64,000 bases of DNA from CAIVAT01 sp049317265 (GCA_049317265.1 JBMOIP010000021.1:1-64000), one strand, 5' to 3'; positions 46,396-55,063 are shown, counted from the first letter of the stretch. Program-made: numbers and translations. Notes: generated by a model not told the origin, from the sequence alone.

Positions 46396-47763
46396 ATGCA
46401 TCAACGGTTACTGAGCAAAGATCTTCCCCGGCACAAGTCATTTTGCCTCCTTGGCGCTGACGGTGTAGGTAAAACAACACTCATCAGGGATTTTGCCGGC
46501 AAATTCAGCAACTGGATACACCTCGATCTAACGGTGGAGTCGGACCGTTCAATCTTTCGGGCGGATTCGCCGGCGGAGGAGACCCTTAAGGCGGTTGGAT
46601 TCCTGAAAGGCAAGGAGATCAGGGGAAGCGGGACGTTGATTTTGCTGGATGAGATCGGACAGTGCAGGGAGGCGATGGATTGGGTTTGGGATCAGGCGGA
46701 CGGGCGGACGGGCGGACGGGCGGACGGGCGGACGGGGCCTTTAATTGTGGCGACATCGTCCATCAGGTCGGAGGAGATTGATCAACTGGTAAATCCGGCA
46801 AATGGGCCTATGGCGGCTTACTTTTTACATCCATTTTCTTTTGAGGAGTTTTTAATGGTGATGGATGATCCGGCCTCGCTGGAGGCTTTCCGTGAGGTCC
46901 CTGTCCCCTATTATGCTTATGAAAAGCTGCTCAACTACTTCCATCTGTACGCACTGATTGGCGGAATGCCTGAAATCACCAGTGAATATGCATCCTCCGG
47001 GAATCTGTCGGCGTTGAAAAAGATTTATGAGCAGGCAGAAGAACGCTTAATTCAGCATTTACCCTTGGTAACAGGTGGAAACAAGAGCCAGGAACTCGCC
47101 ATGGAAGTTCTTCAAAACTCCTATCCGTTTGCAGCCACAAGGATCAGTTTCAACCGGTTTGGCAATATAGAAAAAGGGAGCCGGGAGATCAGCCGATCGC
47201 TCCAGTCGCTTCAGCAGGCCCGCCTGCTGCAGCTGATTTACCCGGTTACTTCCCCAACTTTGCCAGTTGAGCCCGACAAGTCAAAGTTTCCCCGTCTCCA
47301 GCTGCTTGATACCGGGCTGGTCAACTATTTTTCGGGCATACAGAAACCCCTGTTTCAGTCACATGACATGAATGCGATCTTCAAGGGACAGATAGCCCGC
47401 CAGGTTGTCGGACAGGAGCTCCTTGCCACGCAACACCTTAAACACACCGATGCAACCCAGTTATCTTTTTGGGTCAGGAACAAAGCCCAATCCGGTGCAG
47501 AGGTCGACTTTGTTATCAGGTACAACGACCTGTTGATTCCGGTGGTCGTGAGATCGGGAGAACCCGGACACCTCAGGTCGCTGCACCAGTTCATGGACAT
47601 CGCCCCGCACCCCTATGCCGTGAGGTTGTATGCTGAAAAACTCTCGGTCCAGCAAACCCGCACCCTCAGCGGCAGGAAATACTACCTCTTAAACCTCCCC
47701 TATTTTCTTGCAGGAAAAATCAGGGATCACCTGGAGGGATTCATGAAATACGTAGAGGGGTAA
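46396..47763 (+). CDS. AAA_14/DUF4143-type ATPase with in-frame octamer repeat
   Basis: The product has 455 residues. Walker A is GADGVGKT (20-27) and Walker B LILLDEIG (81-88). A sensor-like ATSS lies near 119-122, and the C-terminal half is DUF4143-like. The C-terminal segment SGAEVDFVIRYNDLLIPVVV aligns by eye with the PD-(D/E)xK-like core of this family. However, the usual IEVK-type strand reads VVVR, so the second acidic residue and lysine are missing and a nuclease role is doubtful. Residues 102-114 (DGRTGGRADGRTG) come from five copies of an 8-bp repeat inserted in the loop between Walker B and the sensor strand. The family is widespread and its cellular role is poorly defined. The gene follows the helicase closely. 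Confidence 0.8.
   Translation: MHQRLLSKDLPRHKSFCLLGADGVGKTTLIRDFAGKFSNWIHLDLTVESDRSIFRADSPAEETLKAVGFLKGKEIRGSGTLILLDEIGQCREAMDWVWDQADGRTGGRADGRTGPLIVATSSIRSEEIDQLVNPANGPMAAYFLHPFSFEEFLMVMDDPASLEAFREVPVPYYAYEKLLNYFHLYALIGGMPEITSEYASSGNLSALKKIYEQAEERLIQHLPLVTGGNKSQELAMEVLQNSYPFAATRISFNRFGNIEKGSREISRSLQSLQQARLLQLIYPVTSPTLPVEPDKSKFPRLQLLDTGLVNYFSGIQKPLFQSHDMNAIFKGQIARQVVGQELLATQHLKHTDATQLSFWVRNKAQSGAEVDFVIRYNDLLIPVVVRSGEPGHLRSLHQFMDIAPHPYAVRLYAEKLSVQQTRTLSGRKYYLLNLPYFLAGKIRDHLEGFMKYVEG
46695..46734. repeat. octamer tandem repeat, 5 perfect copies inside the AAA_14 gene
   Basis: The unit GGCGGACG is repeated five times without error over 40 bp, with a partial sixth. It belongs to the same family as the GTGGACNN arrays further right. 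The present copy number keeps the reading frame open; one unit more or fewer would shift it. Confidence 0.95.
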
Positions 47764-47786
47764 CCAGAATCCCACTAAATTTTATG

Positions 47787-47794
47787 TACCTTTG
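47787..47794 (+). promoter_or_regulatory. candidate -7 box TACCTTTG for the gldA-like gene
   Basis: A full match to TAnnTTTG, 26 bp before the ATG at 47821. No TTTG element lies at the expected distance upstream, so only the -7 half is supported. Confidence 0.38.
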
Positions 47795-47820
47795 CGCTCC
47801 GTTTTCAATCACCCCGGATT

Positions 47821-48792
47821 ATGTCGATCAGTATCTCCAATATTACCAAACTCTATGGCACCCAGAAGGCGCTGGATGCTGTTTCCCTTGAGATCAAGCC
47901 CGGTGGCATCACGGGACTGCTTGGCCCGAATGGTGCAGGTAAGAGTACCCTGATGAAAATCCTTACCTGCTTTATTCCTCCCACTTCAGGAGATGCCTCT
48001 GTGTGCGGCTTCGATGTACTGGAACAATCCATTGAAGTGAGAAAAAAAGTGGGATACCTTCCCGAAAACAACCCGCTCTACCTTGATCTTTACGTAAGGG
48101 AGTTCCTTGGATTCATAGCCGGAACCCATCAACTAAAGGGGAATGTCGCTCTGCGGATAAGTGAAATGATAGAAATGACAGGACTTCAGACCGAACAGCA
48201 TAAGAAAATCGGCGCTTTATCAAAAGGATACCGCCAGCGGGTCGGCCTGGCCCAGGCGATGATCCACGACCCGGAGGTTCTCATTCTGGATGAACCAACC
48301 TCCGGTCTTGATCCGAACCAGCTGCTTGAAATACGAAACCTGATTTCGGAGGTTGGCAGGACCAAAACAGTCATGATGTCGACCCATATCATGCAGGAGG
48401 TGGAAGCGGTTTGCAACAGGGCCATCATCATTCACAAAGGGCGCATTGTTGCCGACGATTCCACACAAAACCTGCAGCACCTTGCCACCGCCAGTGTCAT
48501 CATTAAGGTGGAATTCGACATACCTGTTCACGGCGGACTTTTCAAAGCGATTCCCGGCGTGCTTGACATAAATCTCCCCGTCCTGGACGAGGTTACCGGA
48601 GGATCAAAAACAGGGAAATTACCATTTTCAGCCTCCGGCCGGGAATCCTGTAACTGGCATATCACCTCTGCTCCCGGCAGCGACATCAGGGCTGCGGTTT
48701 TTCAGTTTGCCGTTGACCGGAAGCTTACTGTACTTTCGATGCACCGGGAAGAACAGCGGCTTGAAGATGTTTTCCAGGAACTCACCCGGTAA
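47821..48792 (+). CDS. gldA: ABC transporter ATP-binding protein, GldA-like
   Basis: The product has 323 residues. The ATPase domain has Walker A GPNGAGKS (35-42), Q-loop region GYLPENNPLYLDL, signature LSKGYRQRVGLAQAM and Walker B VLILDEPTSGLDP, then the H-loop in MMSTHIMQEVE. A C-terminal extension of about 100 residues, ending REEQRLEDVFQELTR, is typical of the GldA group. In Flavobacterium, GldA works with the membrane proteins GldF and GldG in gliding motility; Bacteroidales homologues are often annotated gldA without proven gliding. No gldF or gldG is in this window, so a general export role is equally possible. Confidence 0.78.
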   Translation: MSISISNITKLYGTQKALDAVSLEIKPGGITGLLGPNGAGKSTLMKILTCFIPPTSGDASVCGFDVLEQSIEVRKKVGYLPENNPLYLDLYVREFLGFIAGTHQLKGNVALRISEMIEMTGLQTEQHKKIGALSKGYRQRVGLAQAMIHDPEVLILDEPTSGLDPNQLLEIRNLISEVGRTKTVMMSTHIMQEVEAVCNRAIIIHKGRIVADDSTQNLQHLATASVIIKVEFDIPVHGGLFKAIPGVLDINLPVLDEVTGGSKTGKLPFSASGRESCNWHITSAPGSDIRAAVFQFAVDRKLTVLSMHREEQRLEDVFQELTR

Positions 48793-48824
48793 CATCGCTC
48801 ATCCATCCCAATCTTCCATCTTTT

Positions 48825-48854
48825 TTTGCCTTATAAGAATTTTTAGTATTTTTG
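48825..48854 (+). promoter_or_regulatory. promoter of metK
   Basis: A TTTG -33 element (48825-48828) is followed after 18 bp by TATTTTTG (48847-48854), both full consensus matches for Bacteroidota. The predicted leader is about 130 nt and includes the heptamer repeat just before the ATG. No SAM-riboswitch-like structure was recognised in it. Confidence 0.62.
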
Positions 48855-48953
48855 TGCCCGAAAAGTGGACAGATTTGATTGATTGCAACCACTGGAAAAA
48901 AATGCTAAAACACAATTTCCTCCCATCAATCGCAAATCATTTTCATTTTCCTG

Positions 48954-48988
48954 AATCGTAAATCATAAATCGTAAATCGTAAATAATA
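48954..48988. repeat. heptamer tandem repeat immediately upstream of metK
   Basis: The 7-bp unit AATCGTA occurs as AATCGTA, AATCATA, AATCGTA, AATCGTA and a degenerate AATAATA, ending 4 bp before the metK ATG at 48993. It occupies the ribosome-docking region of the message. Confidence 0.85.
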
Positions 48989-48992
48989 GTTT

Positions 48993-50336
48993 ATGGGATA
49001 TTTATTCACATCGGAGTCTGTTTCAGAAGGACATCCGGATAAGGTAGCCGATCAGATATCAGATGCATTGCTTGATGAGTTCATGAAATGGGATCCTGAG
49101 TCTAAAGTGGCTTGTGAAACATTTGTAACCACAGGGCTTGTTGTCTGTGGAGGAGAAGTAAGAACCCAGGGATGGGTTGACGTACAGGAGACTGCCCGCC
49201 GTGTAATCCGCGAAATCGGCTATACCAAGGCAGAATATCGGTTCGACAGCGATTCCTGCGGGGTGATCTCCACCATTCATGAACAGTCATCCGATATCAA
49301 CCAGGGTGTGGTCAGGGAAAAGAAAGAGGACCAGGGTGCCGGCGACCAGGGAATGATGTTCGGCTATGCCTGCAATGAGATGGAAAACCTTATGCCGATG
49401 TCGGTCGAACTCGCCCACATTTTCCTCCAGGAACTTGCAGCAATACGCAAGGAGGGCAAGCAGATGAAGTATCTCCGGCCCGATAGCAAATCACAGGTGA
49501 CCATCGAATATGATGACCTCGGAAAACCGATGCGTATCGATACCATCGTCGTAAGCACCCAGCATGATGATTTCGTCCAGCCATCCGGAAAATCCGACAA
49601 GGCTGAAAAGGTTGCAGAGAAGGCGATGCAGGACAAGATCAGGGAAGATGTTCAGAAAATCCTGATCCCAAGGGTAAAAAAGACCCTGCCGGCAAAGATC
49701 CAGAAGCTTTTCCAGGGCGATTTCAAACTCCATGTGAACCCTACAGGAAAGTTCGTCATTGGCGGACCTCACGGGGATACCGGTCTCACTGGCCGTAAAA
49801 TCATTGTAGACACCTATGGGGGCCACGGAGCCCATGGCGGTGGCGCGTTCTCAGGCAAGGATCCTTCAAAGGTTGACCGTTCAGCCGCATATGCCGCAAG
49901 GCATATCGCCAAAAACATGGTTGCTGCAGGTGTTGCCGACCAGGTGCTGATCCAGGTTGCCTATGCCATTGGCGTTGCACAGCCAGTTGGCCTTTATGTC
50001 AATACTTTTGGAACAGCCAAAGTGAAAGATAAAAAAGGCAATATTCTCCAGGATGGCGCCATTGCTGAAAAGATCAACAAGGTATTCGACATGCGTCCCT
50101 ATGCCATTGTCGAACGTTTCGGCCTCAAGAACCCCATCTATCAGCCAACTGCATCCTATGGCCATTTCGGCAGGGATTTTTACTCGAAAGAGGTTGAAGT
50201 TTTTTATCCTGTAAAAGGTTCAAAACCCAAAAAAGCCAATGGAAGCAGCAAAGAAGTATACAGTAAAAAAGTTGATTTCTTTGGTTGGGAAAAACTCGAC
50301 TATACTGAGAAGCTCAGGAAGGAATTCGGGCTTTAA
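48993..50336 (+). CDS. metK: S-adenosylmethionine synthase
   Basis: The product has 447 residues, longer than the about 384 of E. coli but normal for Bacteroidota, where an insertion lies in the middle (here around residues 190-230). Signature motifs are SEGHPDKVADQISDALLDE (with His14 and Asp16), GAGDQGMMFGYAC and GGGAFSGKDPSKVDRSAAY. It makes S-adenosylmethionine from methionine and ATP, supplying methyl groups for enzymes such as UbiE. Its 3' end overlaps a possible start of the next gene by up to 98 bp. Confidence 0.98.
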   Translation: MGYLFTSESVSEGHPDKVADQISDALLDEFMKWDPESKVACETFVTTGLVVCGGEVRTQGWVDVQETARRVIREIGYTKAEYRFDSDSCGVISTIHEQSSDINQGVVREKKEDQGAGDQGMMFGYACNEMENLMPMSVELAHIFLQELAAIRKEGKQMKYLRPDSKSQVTIEYDDLGKPMRIDTIVVSTQHDDFVQPSGKSDKAEKVAEKAMQDKIREDVQKILIPRVKKTLPAKIQKLFQGDFKLHVNPTGKFVIGGPHGDTGLTGRKIIVDTYGGHGAHGGGAFSGKDPSKVDRSAAYAARHIAKNMVAAGVADQVLIQVAYAIGVAQPVGLYVNTFGTAKVKDKKGNILQDGAIAEKINKVFDMRPYAIVERFGLKNPIYQPTASYGHFGRDFYSKEVEVFYPVKGSKPKKANGSSKEVYSKKVDFFGWEKLDYTEKLRKEFGL

Positions 50337-51240
50337 TCTCAGACCTGCCAGGTTACTCTTCCTGTTTTTACTGCTCTTTCAATCGGTTGCACTTTTCGCG
50401 CAGATTGATATCCAGCGCTATACCACAGCAACAGATACGTTTTACTGGAAAAGATACATTCACATTCCAAAACCGCCCGGGGTCAGCCTGCGGCGGTTTT
50501 CTGTTTCAAATTCCTCAAAACATATCGATGCATTTCTACGGCATAACCTCAGCCAGGTGATTCAAAATGCCAGGGATTCGTCCCTTCTGTTCCCTGTAAA
50601 GGAGTTGAAGAAGTATCTTTTCCCGGTTGACATCAACGGGGATAAACTGCCGGATATGATCTTTAACGGAACAGGCGGCAAGGGTCCGGAAATGGTTAAA
50701 ATATGGCTGAACAGGCGTGACACCTTTATCCTCATCTTTGAAGATTACCAGTATATCACAAAATTCAGAAAAACCGGGGCCAGCCTGGTGGACCTGCAGA
50801 CAGGCGATATAGGTTCAGGGGATGACTATCTCTATTTTACACGCGACTACCGGGTTGATTCAGAAAGCGAAAACCCGGCTTTTGTGAAAGGCAAACAAGT
50901 GGTGTCATATAAATACACGGAAGAACCCCAGAGATACTATCCTGTTCCTATTCCGTTTGTTGCCGTGGCAGATACGATGCTGGTGCGTGCTTCGGCAGCC
51001 CGGCAGGACGAACCCTTCAACCCAAAGCTGGATACTTTCGGCAACATCCTGGCAAAGTACCGGGCCAAAGCAAGGGGTGTTGTACTGGCATACAAATCGA
51101 ACGGACAGGGTAACGACTGGTTTTTTGTGGAGATCCAGCCATCCACCCTTCCTTCTGCATCCATCCTTTATGGTCTTGAAAAGGTTCCAACCTTCATCCG
51201 CGGATGGGTTTCAGGACGGTCGATACAGCTGGTTCCCTAG
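50239..51240 (+). CDS. secreted protein of unknown function overlapping metK
   Basis: The frame encodes 333 residues if the ATG at 50239, inside metK, is used. Alternative TTG codons in the same frame lie at 50272 and 50281, but no ATG occurs before the signal peptide core (LLFLFLLLFQSVALFAQ), so some overlap with metK appears real. The mature part is compact. It includes a VCBS/FG-GAP-like calcium-binding stretch (VDINGDKLPDMIFNGTGG) around residues 130-150 and a Tyr-rich beta segment (DYLYFTRDYR). No catalytic motif is recognised. The strong terminator just after the stop suggests it closes a metK transcript. The start site is the main uncertainty. Confidence 0.7.
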   Translation: MEAAKKYTVKKLISLVGKNSTILRSSGRNSGFNLRPARLLFLFLLLFQSVALFAQIDIQRYTTATDTFYWKRYIHIPKPPGVSLRRFSVSNSSKHIDAFLRHNLSQVIQNARDSSLLFPVKELKKYLFPVDINGDKLPDMIFNGTGGKGPEMVKIWLNRRDTFILIFEDYQYITKFRKTGASLVDLQTGDIGSGDDYLYFTRDYRVDSESENPAFVKGKQVVSYKYTEEPQRYYPVPIPFVAVADTMLVRASAARQDEPFNPKLDTFGNILAKYRAKARGVVLAYKSNGQGNDWFFVEIQPSTLPSASILYGLEKVPTFIRGWVSGRSIQLVP

Positions 51241-51253
51241 CAGGATTTCAAAA

Positions 51254-51281
51254 AAAAGGCTGCCGGTTCGGGCAGCCTTTT
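51254..51281. terminator. bidirectional terminator between convergent genes
   Basis: A perfect AAAAGGCTGCC / GGCAGCCTTTT stem with a 6-nt loop (GGTTCG), preceded by extra A residues and flanked by T on the other side. It can end the metK-side transcript on the plus strand and the T9SS cargo gene on the minus strand. Confidence 0.92.
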
Positions 51282-51298
51282 CAACATATTATTTGCTA

Positions 51299-52042
51299 TC
51301 AGTGCTTTACGATCAGTTTTTTAGTCTGACTTACCTTTCCATCAATTAAAAGAGAACAAAAATAGATTCCATCACGAAGATCCAGCGTGTTAATGGAAAC
51401 TTTACCTGTAGATGATGGCAGCAACAGGTTTTGAACTTCTGAACCAAGGAGATCACGTACAACGATTGATCCTTCTGCTCCTGAAGGCATTGAATAGGAA
51501 CAATTTGCATTTACAGATGCGGGATTTGGGTAGATCCCCGAGAGAACTCCCATCCTGGAGGTGTTCTCATCAACACCCAGTGGGAAAGAGGTGTATTTCA
51601 CCGTGACGCTTACAGAGTCGTTAACATTTGCCCTGTCATAAAAGACCCAGCGGACCACGCTTTCGCCGACTTTAAAATGGTTGAAGGCAATTTGGGTATA
51701 GTGACCAACAAATTCCGTGTTGGTTTCGCCGGCGGGGATTGCCTGGGAATTTGGTGAAATATTCGTTGTGGCAGGATAGCAGCCACCTGCCCAGCACATG
51801 GTAATTTCGGTTGAATCGAGCATGGTAAGTTCTACCTTTTTACACAGAACACTTACGGGATTACTGCTGACGTTCTTTACATTGAAATAGGTAATAAGTT
51901 CAGCGCTGTCGGGCGTGCCAACCTGAAGGATGGTGGCGTTCGGTGCAATGGTGCCACCAATATTAGAAAGGGAAAGGCTTTGTGAATAGCCATAAATCGC
52001 CACAATGGACAGCAGGCATGCAGAAAGTATCAATCTTTTCAT
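51299..52042 (-). CDS. small secreted T9SS cargo protein
   Basis: The product has 247 residues with a signal peptide (residues 1 to about 20, YGYSQ). A beta-sandwich-like N-terminal domain (about 20-155) includes FNVKNVSSNPVSVLCKKVE and CWAGGC, suggesting a disulfide. A type A T9SS sorting domain (about 165-247) has IYPNPASVNANCSYSMP, LRDGIYFCSLLI and a final KKLIVKH. The N-terminal domain resembles those in uncharacterised Bacteroidota surface proteins; no enzyme motif is seen. It is divergent from the Omp28-like cargo gene, with a shared 115-bp promoter region. Confidence 0.85.
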   Translation of the reverse strand: MKRLILSACLLSIVAIYGYSQSLSLSNIGGTIAPNATILQVGTPDSAELITYFNVKNVSSNPVSVLCKKVELTMLDSTEITMCWAGGCYPATTNISPNSQAIPAGETNTEFVGHYTQIAFNHFKVGESVVRWVFYDRANVNDSVSVTVKYTSFPLGVDENTSRMGVLSGIYPNPASVNANCSYSMPSGAEGSIVVRDLLGSEVQNLLLPSSTGKVSINTLDLRDGIYFCSLLIDGKVSQTKKLIVKH

Positions 52043-52123
52043 ATTGTTTTTTTTAGTTTCCTGGTTTATGTTGCAAATTTACAACAATTTTCAATTGCCG
52101 ATGGAAACGACCATAATATTTGT

Positions 52124-52131
52124 TATTTTTG
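52124..52131 (+). promoter_or_regulatory. candidate -7 box TATTTTTG for the Omp28-like gene
   Basis: A full TAnnTTTG match 26 bp before the ATG at 52158, which also argues against starts further upstream at 52005. No clear -33 element. Confidence 0.4.
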
Positions 52132-52157
52132 TAATGGTTATAAACAAAACAGAAGAC

Positions 52158-53852
52158 ATGAAAAATTTAATACTATTTATCGCCTTATCCTCCATCCTGG
52201 TTACAGGCTACAGTCAATCGCAGCGATTGGTTATGCTCGAGGAGTTCACCTCAGCAACTTGCGGGCCCTGTGTCAGCAAGAACACCCAGTTCCACACATG
52301 GCAAACCCAGAATCCAGATAAATTCACCTCTATCTATTACCATGTGAACTGGCCTGCTGCCGGAGATCCCATGAACCTTGCAAATCCAACGGAAGCCGCA
52401 GCCAGGGTAAGTTATTATATGAGTCCGACCAACATGTACGTTCCATATTCAGTGCTTGACGGGAACTATTACAACGGGAGTGCCGGCGGATGGAACATGA
52501 CAACCATAGACACCAGGTATGCCGTACCATCTCCGTTTGAGATCCAGTTACAGCACAGGGTCTCCGCCGCACAGGACACTGTTTATTCAACCATGCTCAT
52601 TAAATGCACGCAAGCTGTTTCCGCCAGTATAACCGCGCACAACGTGGTCATTGAGAAATGGATTCACTTTAACTCAGCACCATGTGCCAGTTCAAACGGG
52701 GAGCGGGATTTTTACAATGTGATGAAGAAAATGATTCCGGGTTCAACAGGTACGACCCTGCCAAACTCCATGGTTGCCGGCGATTATGTATTGCTCGAAG
52801 GTTCCTGGAAAGTCGGAACGGTTTATGATTTCAGCCAGATCGCTTCCATTGGATTCGTCCAGGATAAAAGCACAAAGGAGATCTACCAGACGGCAAACAG
52901 CTCGGCCAGCGCCCCGGTACTCCCGTACAACACCGACCTGCAGATTCTTGAAATCAGCAATGTTTTGCCAAAAACCTGTAAGAACAAGGTATCCCCGTTT
53001 GTAAAGGTCAGGAACAACGGAAACAATCCTGTTACCAGCATGGTCATCAAATACAAAATCAATGATGGTACCACCAACAGTTTCACCTGGAATGGAACAC
53101 TGGGAAGCATGCAAAAAACGGTGATTTCCTTACCTGAATACAGTTATGACATTCTTGCCCAGAATACGCTGACTGTTTTCTCCACAGACCCGAACAGCAT
53201 TGCCGATCAGTATCCCAAAAACGATACCCTGAAGTTTAACTTCACCCCATCGCCGGTCTCCACCGATCAGATCAAGGTGGCCATCAGAACCGATAATTTA
53301 CCGCAGGAAACTACCTGGCAAATCAGGAATTCACTGGATGTAGTCGTGGCCAGCGGCGGGCCTTATGCCGATCCCAACAAGCTGTTCCAGCAAACAATTA
53401 CCCTGCCCAAGGCTGATTGCTACACCTTCCAGATCAACGATACGGGCGGAAACGGGATTTGCTGTACCAATGGAAACGGCGGGTATGAAGTTTCTTCAAA
53501 CGGAAGCTCCATCAAACAGGGCGGTTCTTTCGCTTATGCCGAATCGTGTGAATTCTGGATGGATGCCCCGGTAACCGTTGCTGAAATCAACATCTCCAAC
53601 CCACTGGTTGTCTATCCGAATCCAATTGACGGTTCCTCAACGGTATCATTCTTCGTTAAACACAACAACACCGTTCAAATGAACCTTTACAGTGCCTTTG
53701 GACAACTCGTTAACACAACATCACTGGGAAATCTCACGGCCGGACAGCATGAAACTACAATTGACGGTCAGAATCTTAAACCTGGTGTATATATCCTGCA
53801 GCTGAATACAGGCACGGAGGTCTATTCCCGCAAAGTTTCAGTAGTTCGTTAA
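52158..53852 (+). CDS. secreted Omp28/thioredoxin-like T9SS cargo protein
   Basis: The product has 564 residues from the ATG at 52158, where the signal peptide begins (ending TGYSQ). A start at 52005 would overlap the divergent gene and precede the likely promoter. An Omp28-like thioredoxin-fold domain (about 20-280) carries a CGPC redox motif (35-38) in LEEFTSATCGPC. A middle beta-rich region (about 290-475) includes NDTGGNGICCTNGNGGY, a Gly/Cys-rich loop. A type A sorting domain (about 480-564) has VVYPNPIDGSSTVSFF and LKPGVYILQL. Omp28 relatives are abundant Bacteroidota surface proteins of uncertain role. The active-site-like CGPC suggests a redox or scaffold function outside the cell, by inference. 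Confidence 0.87.
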   Translation: MKNLILFIALSSILVTGYSQSQRLVMLEEFTSATCGPCVSKNTQFHTWQTQNPDKFTSIYYHVNWPAAGDPMNLANPTEAAARVSYYMSPTNMYVPYSVLDGNYYNGSAGGWNMTTIDTRYAVPSPFEIQLQHRVSAAQDTVYSTMLIKCTQAVSASITAHNVVIEKWIHFNSAPCASSNGERDFYNVMKKMIPGSTGTTLPNSMVAGDYVLLEGSWKVGTVYDFSQIASIGFVQDKSTKEIYQTANSSASAPVLPYNTDLQILEISNVLPKTCKNKVSPFVKVRNNGNNPVTSMVIKYKINDGTTNSFTWNGTLGSMQKTVISLPEYSYDILAQNTLTVFSTDPNSIADQYPKNDTLKFNFTPSPVSTDQIKVAIRTDNLPQETTWQIRNSLDVVVASGGPYADPNKLFQQTITLPKADCYTFQINDTGGNGICCTNGNGGYEVSSNGSSIKQGGSFAYAESCEFWMDAPVTVAEINISNPLVVYPNPIDGSSTVSFFVKHNNTVQMNLYSAFGQLVNTTSLGNLTAGQHETTIDGQNLKPGVYILQLNTGTEVYSRKVSVVR

Positions 53853-54908
53853 TTAACCATTTGAAGGAATCCTGATTTCAAGGGCTCCTACACCATATTG
53901 CGCCATGGGGGCATCGAAGAACTCGATGCCCTCCTGCTTTTTAAGCAATTCGAGGAGGTTTGCGCGAAGTACGCCATTCCCCACACCATGGATGAAAACC
54001 ACCCGGCGAAAATGAGACTCAATGGCGCTGTCAAGACATTTCAGGAAGTAGTTTTTCTGGAAGTCAAGAATCTCGGATTTTTCCAGATTTGCCGGGTCAT
54101 CCACCAATTCGTGGATATGCAGGTCGACAACTGCCTCCTGGGGGGACACCCGATGGCTGTCGATGAATGAAACGTTTGTACTGGCAACCTTTGCGACAGC
54201 AGGGGCTTGTGATTCAGAATAAAAGTACTCAGTCAGCGACAACACTTTCACAACAATCCCTTTTGCCTGGATGATTGCATTCTCACGGTAGTTACCCTCC
54301 TTATAGAACTTTTTTCCCTCAATCCTGAACTCTGAGTTAAAAGGCGGGAGCAAGGTGTTGCACTGTTCGCGGTGGAAAAGAAACTGAATGCTTCCGTCGG
54401 TCCAATGCGTAAGCTGTTCACGGTTAATGGTTTCGATCACCAGCTTTGAGTCGGGGAAGATACTTCCATAATCCACTCCCTCATAATGTCCTGTCGGAGT
54501 TTTTCTGAAAATATTATATAGAATATCATACGAACTGTTGTTGATAAGGAACACATCCATCTGACCAGAGATCAGCCACTTTTGATCATGGGGGACAAAA
54601 GCCAGGTAGACATCCTCCGACTTCCGGTCCTTTGATAGATGGCCTGGCAGATTGGTCACACGATCCTCATCCCCGGTATCATCAGCAGCCTCTTCCTGCT
54701 GAGGCAATTCAATATTGTAATGCTCTTCAAAAAAGCGCCCTGCCGAATCGGTCGGATCAATTTTTATCAACTCACTGATCATGGTAGGAATTTCAAATCC
54801 ATCCTCAATCATGATGCTGACCATTCTGCTATCAATCTCCCTGGCAACGATGCCGCCACCGGAAGTATTGAGGAATTTTACTTTATCGCCGACTTTGAGG
54901 GTGCTCAT
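53853..54908 (-). CDS. DUF2027 and Smr-domain protein
   Basis: The product has 351 residues from MSTLKVGDKVKFL at 54908. The open frame continues upstream to 55295, but there it only reads through repeat DNA. An N-terminal beta-barrel-like segment (about 1-60) resembles the KOW/MutS2-type start. A DUF2027 domain (about 110-260) follows. The Smr domain (about 270-351) has VDLHIHEL and the loop IHGVGNGVLR. Smr domains cut or bind branched DNA or, in some proteins, stalled-ribosome mRNA; this architecture is common in Bacteroidota and its exact job is not known. Its stop codon directly abuts that of the Omp28-like gene (palindromic TTAATTAA at 53850-53856). Confidence 0.88.
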   Translation of the reverse strand: MSTLKVGDKVKFLNTSGGGIVAREIDSRMVSIMIEDGFEIPTMISELIKIDPTDSAGRFFEEHYNIELPQQEEAADDTGDEDRVTNLPGHLSKDRKSEDVYLAFVPHDQKWLISGQMDVFLINNSSYDILYNIFRKTPTGHYEGVDYGSIFPDSKLVIETINREQLTHWTDGSIQFLFHREQCNTLLPPFNSEFRIEGKKFYKEGNYRENAIIQAKGIVVKVLSLTEYFYSESQAPAVAKVASTNVSFIDSHRVSPQEAVVDLHIHELVDDPANLEKSEILDFQKNYFLKCLDSAIESHFRRVVFIHGVGNGVLRANLLELLKKQEGIEFFDAPMAQYGVGALEIRIPSNG

Positions 54909-54934
54909 TGGTTTAGGTTTTGGTGAAAGAACTG

Positions 54935-55022
54935 GTGGGCAAGTGGACGGGTGGACAAGTGGACGGGTGAACGGGTGGACGAGTGGACGAGTGGACAAAT
55001 GGACAAGGGGGCATTTGGACTG
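54935..55022. repeat. octamer tandem repeat, about 10 GTGGACNN units
   Basis: Consecutive 8-bp units read GTGGGCAA, GTGGACGG, GTGGACAA, GTGGACGG, GTGAACGG, GTGGACGA (twice), GTGGACAA, ATGGACAA and degenerate ends. The last two bases vary most. It lies in the leader of the Smr gene. Confidence 0.9.
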
Positions 55023-55063
55023 GTACAACAGTTCATACAATTGCTGCCGTAAAAAATATATTG

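Noticed and set aside
48855..48992. SAM riboswitch in the metK leader
   Set aside because: No recognisable helices or conserved core; the leader is AT-rich with a short tandem repeat.
52005..52157. Upstream start for the Omp28-like protein
   Set aside because: It would overlap the divergent gene and precede the -7 box; the signal peptide begins at 52158.
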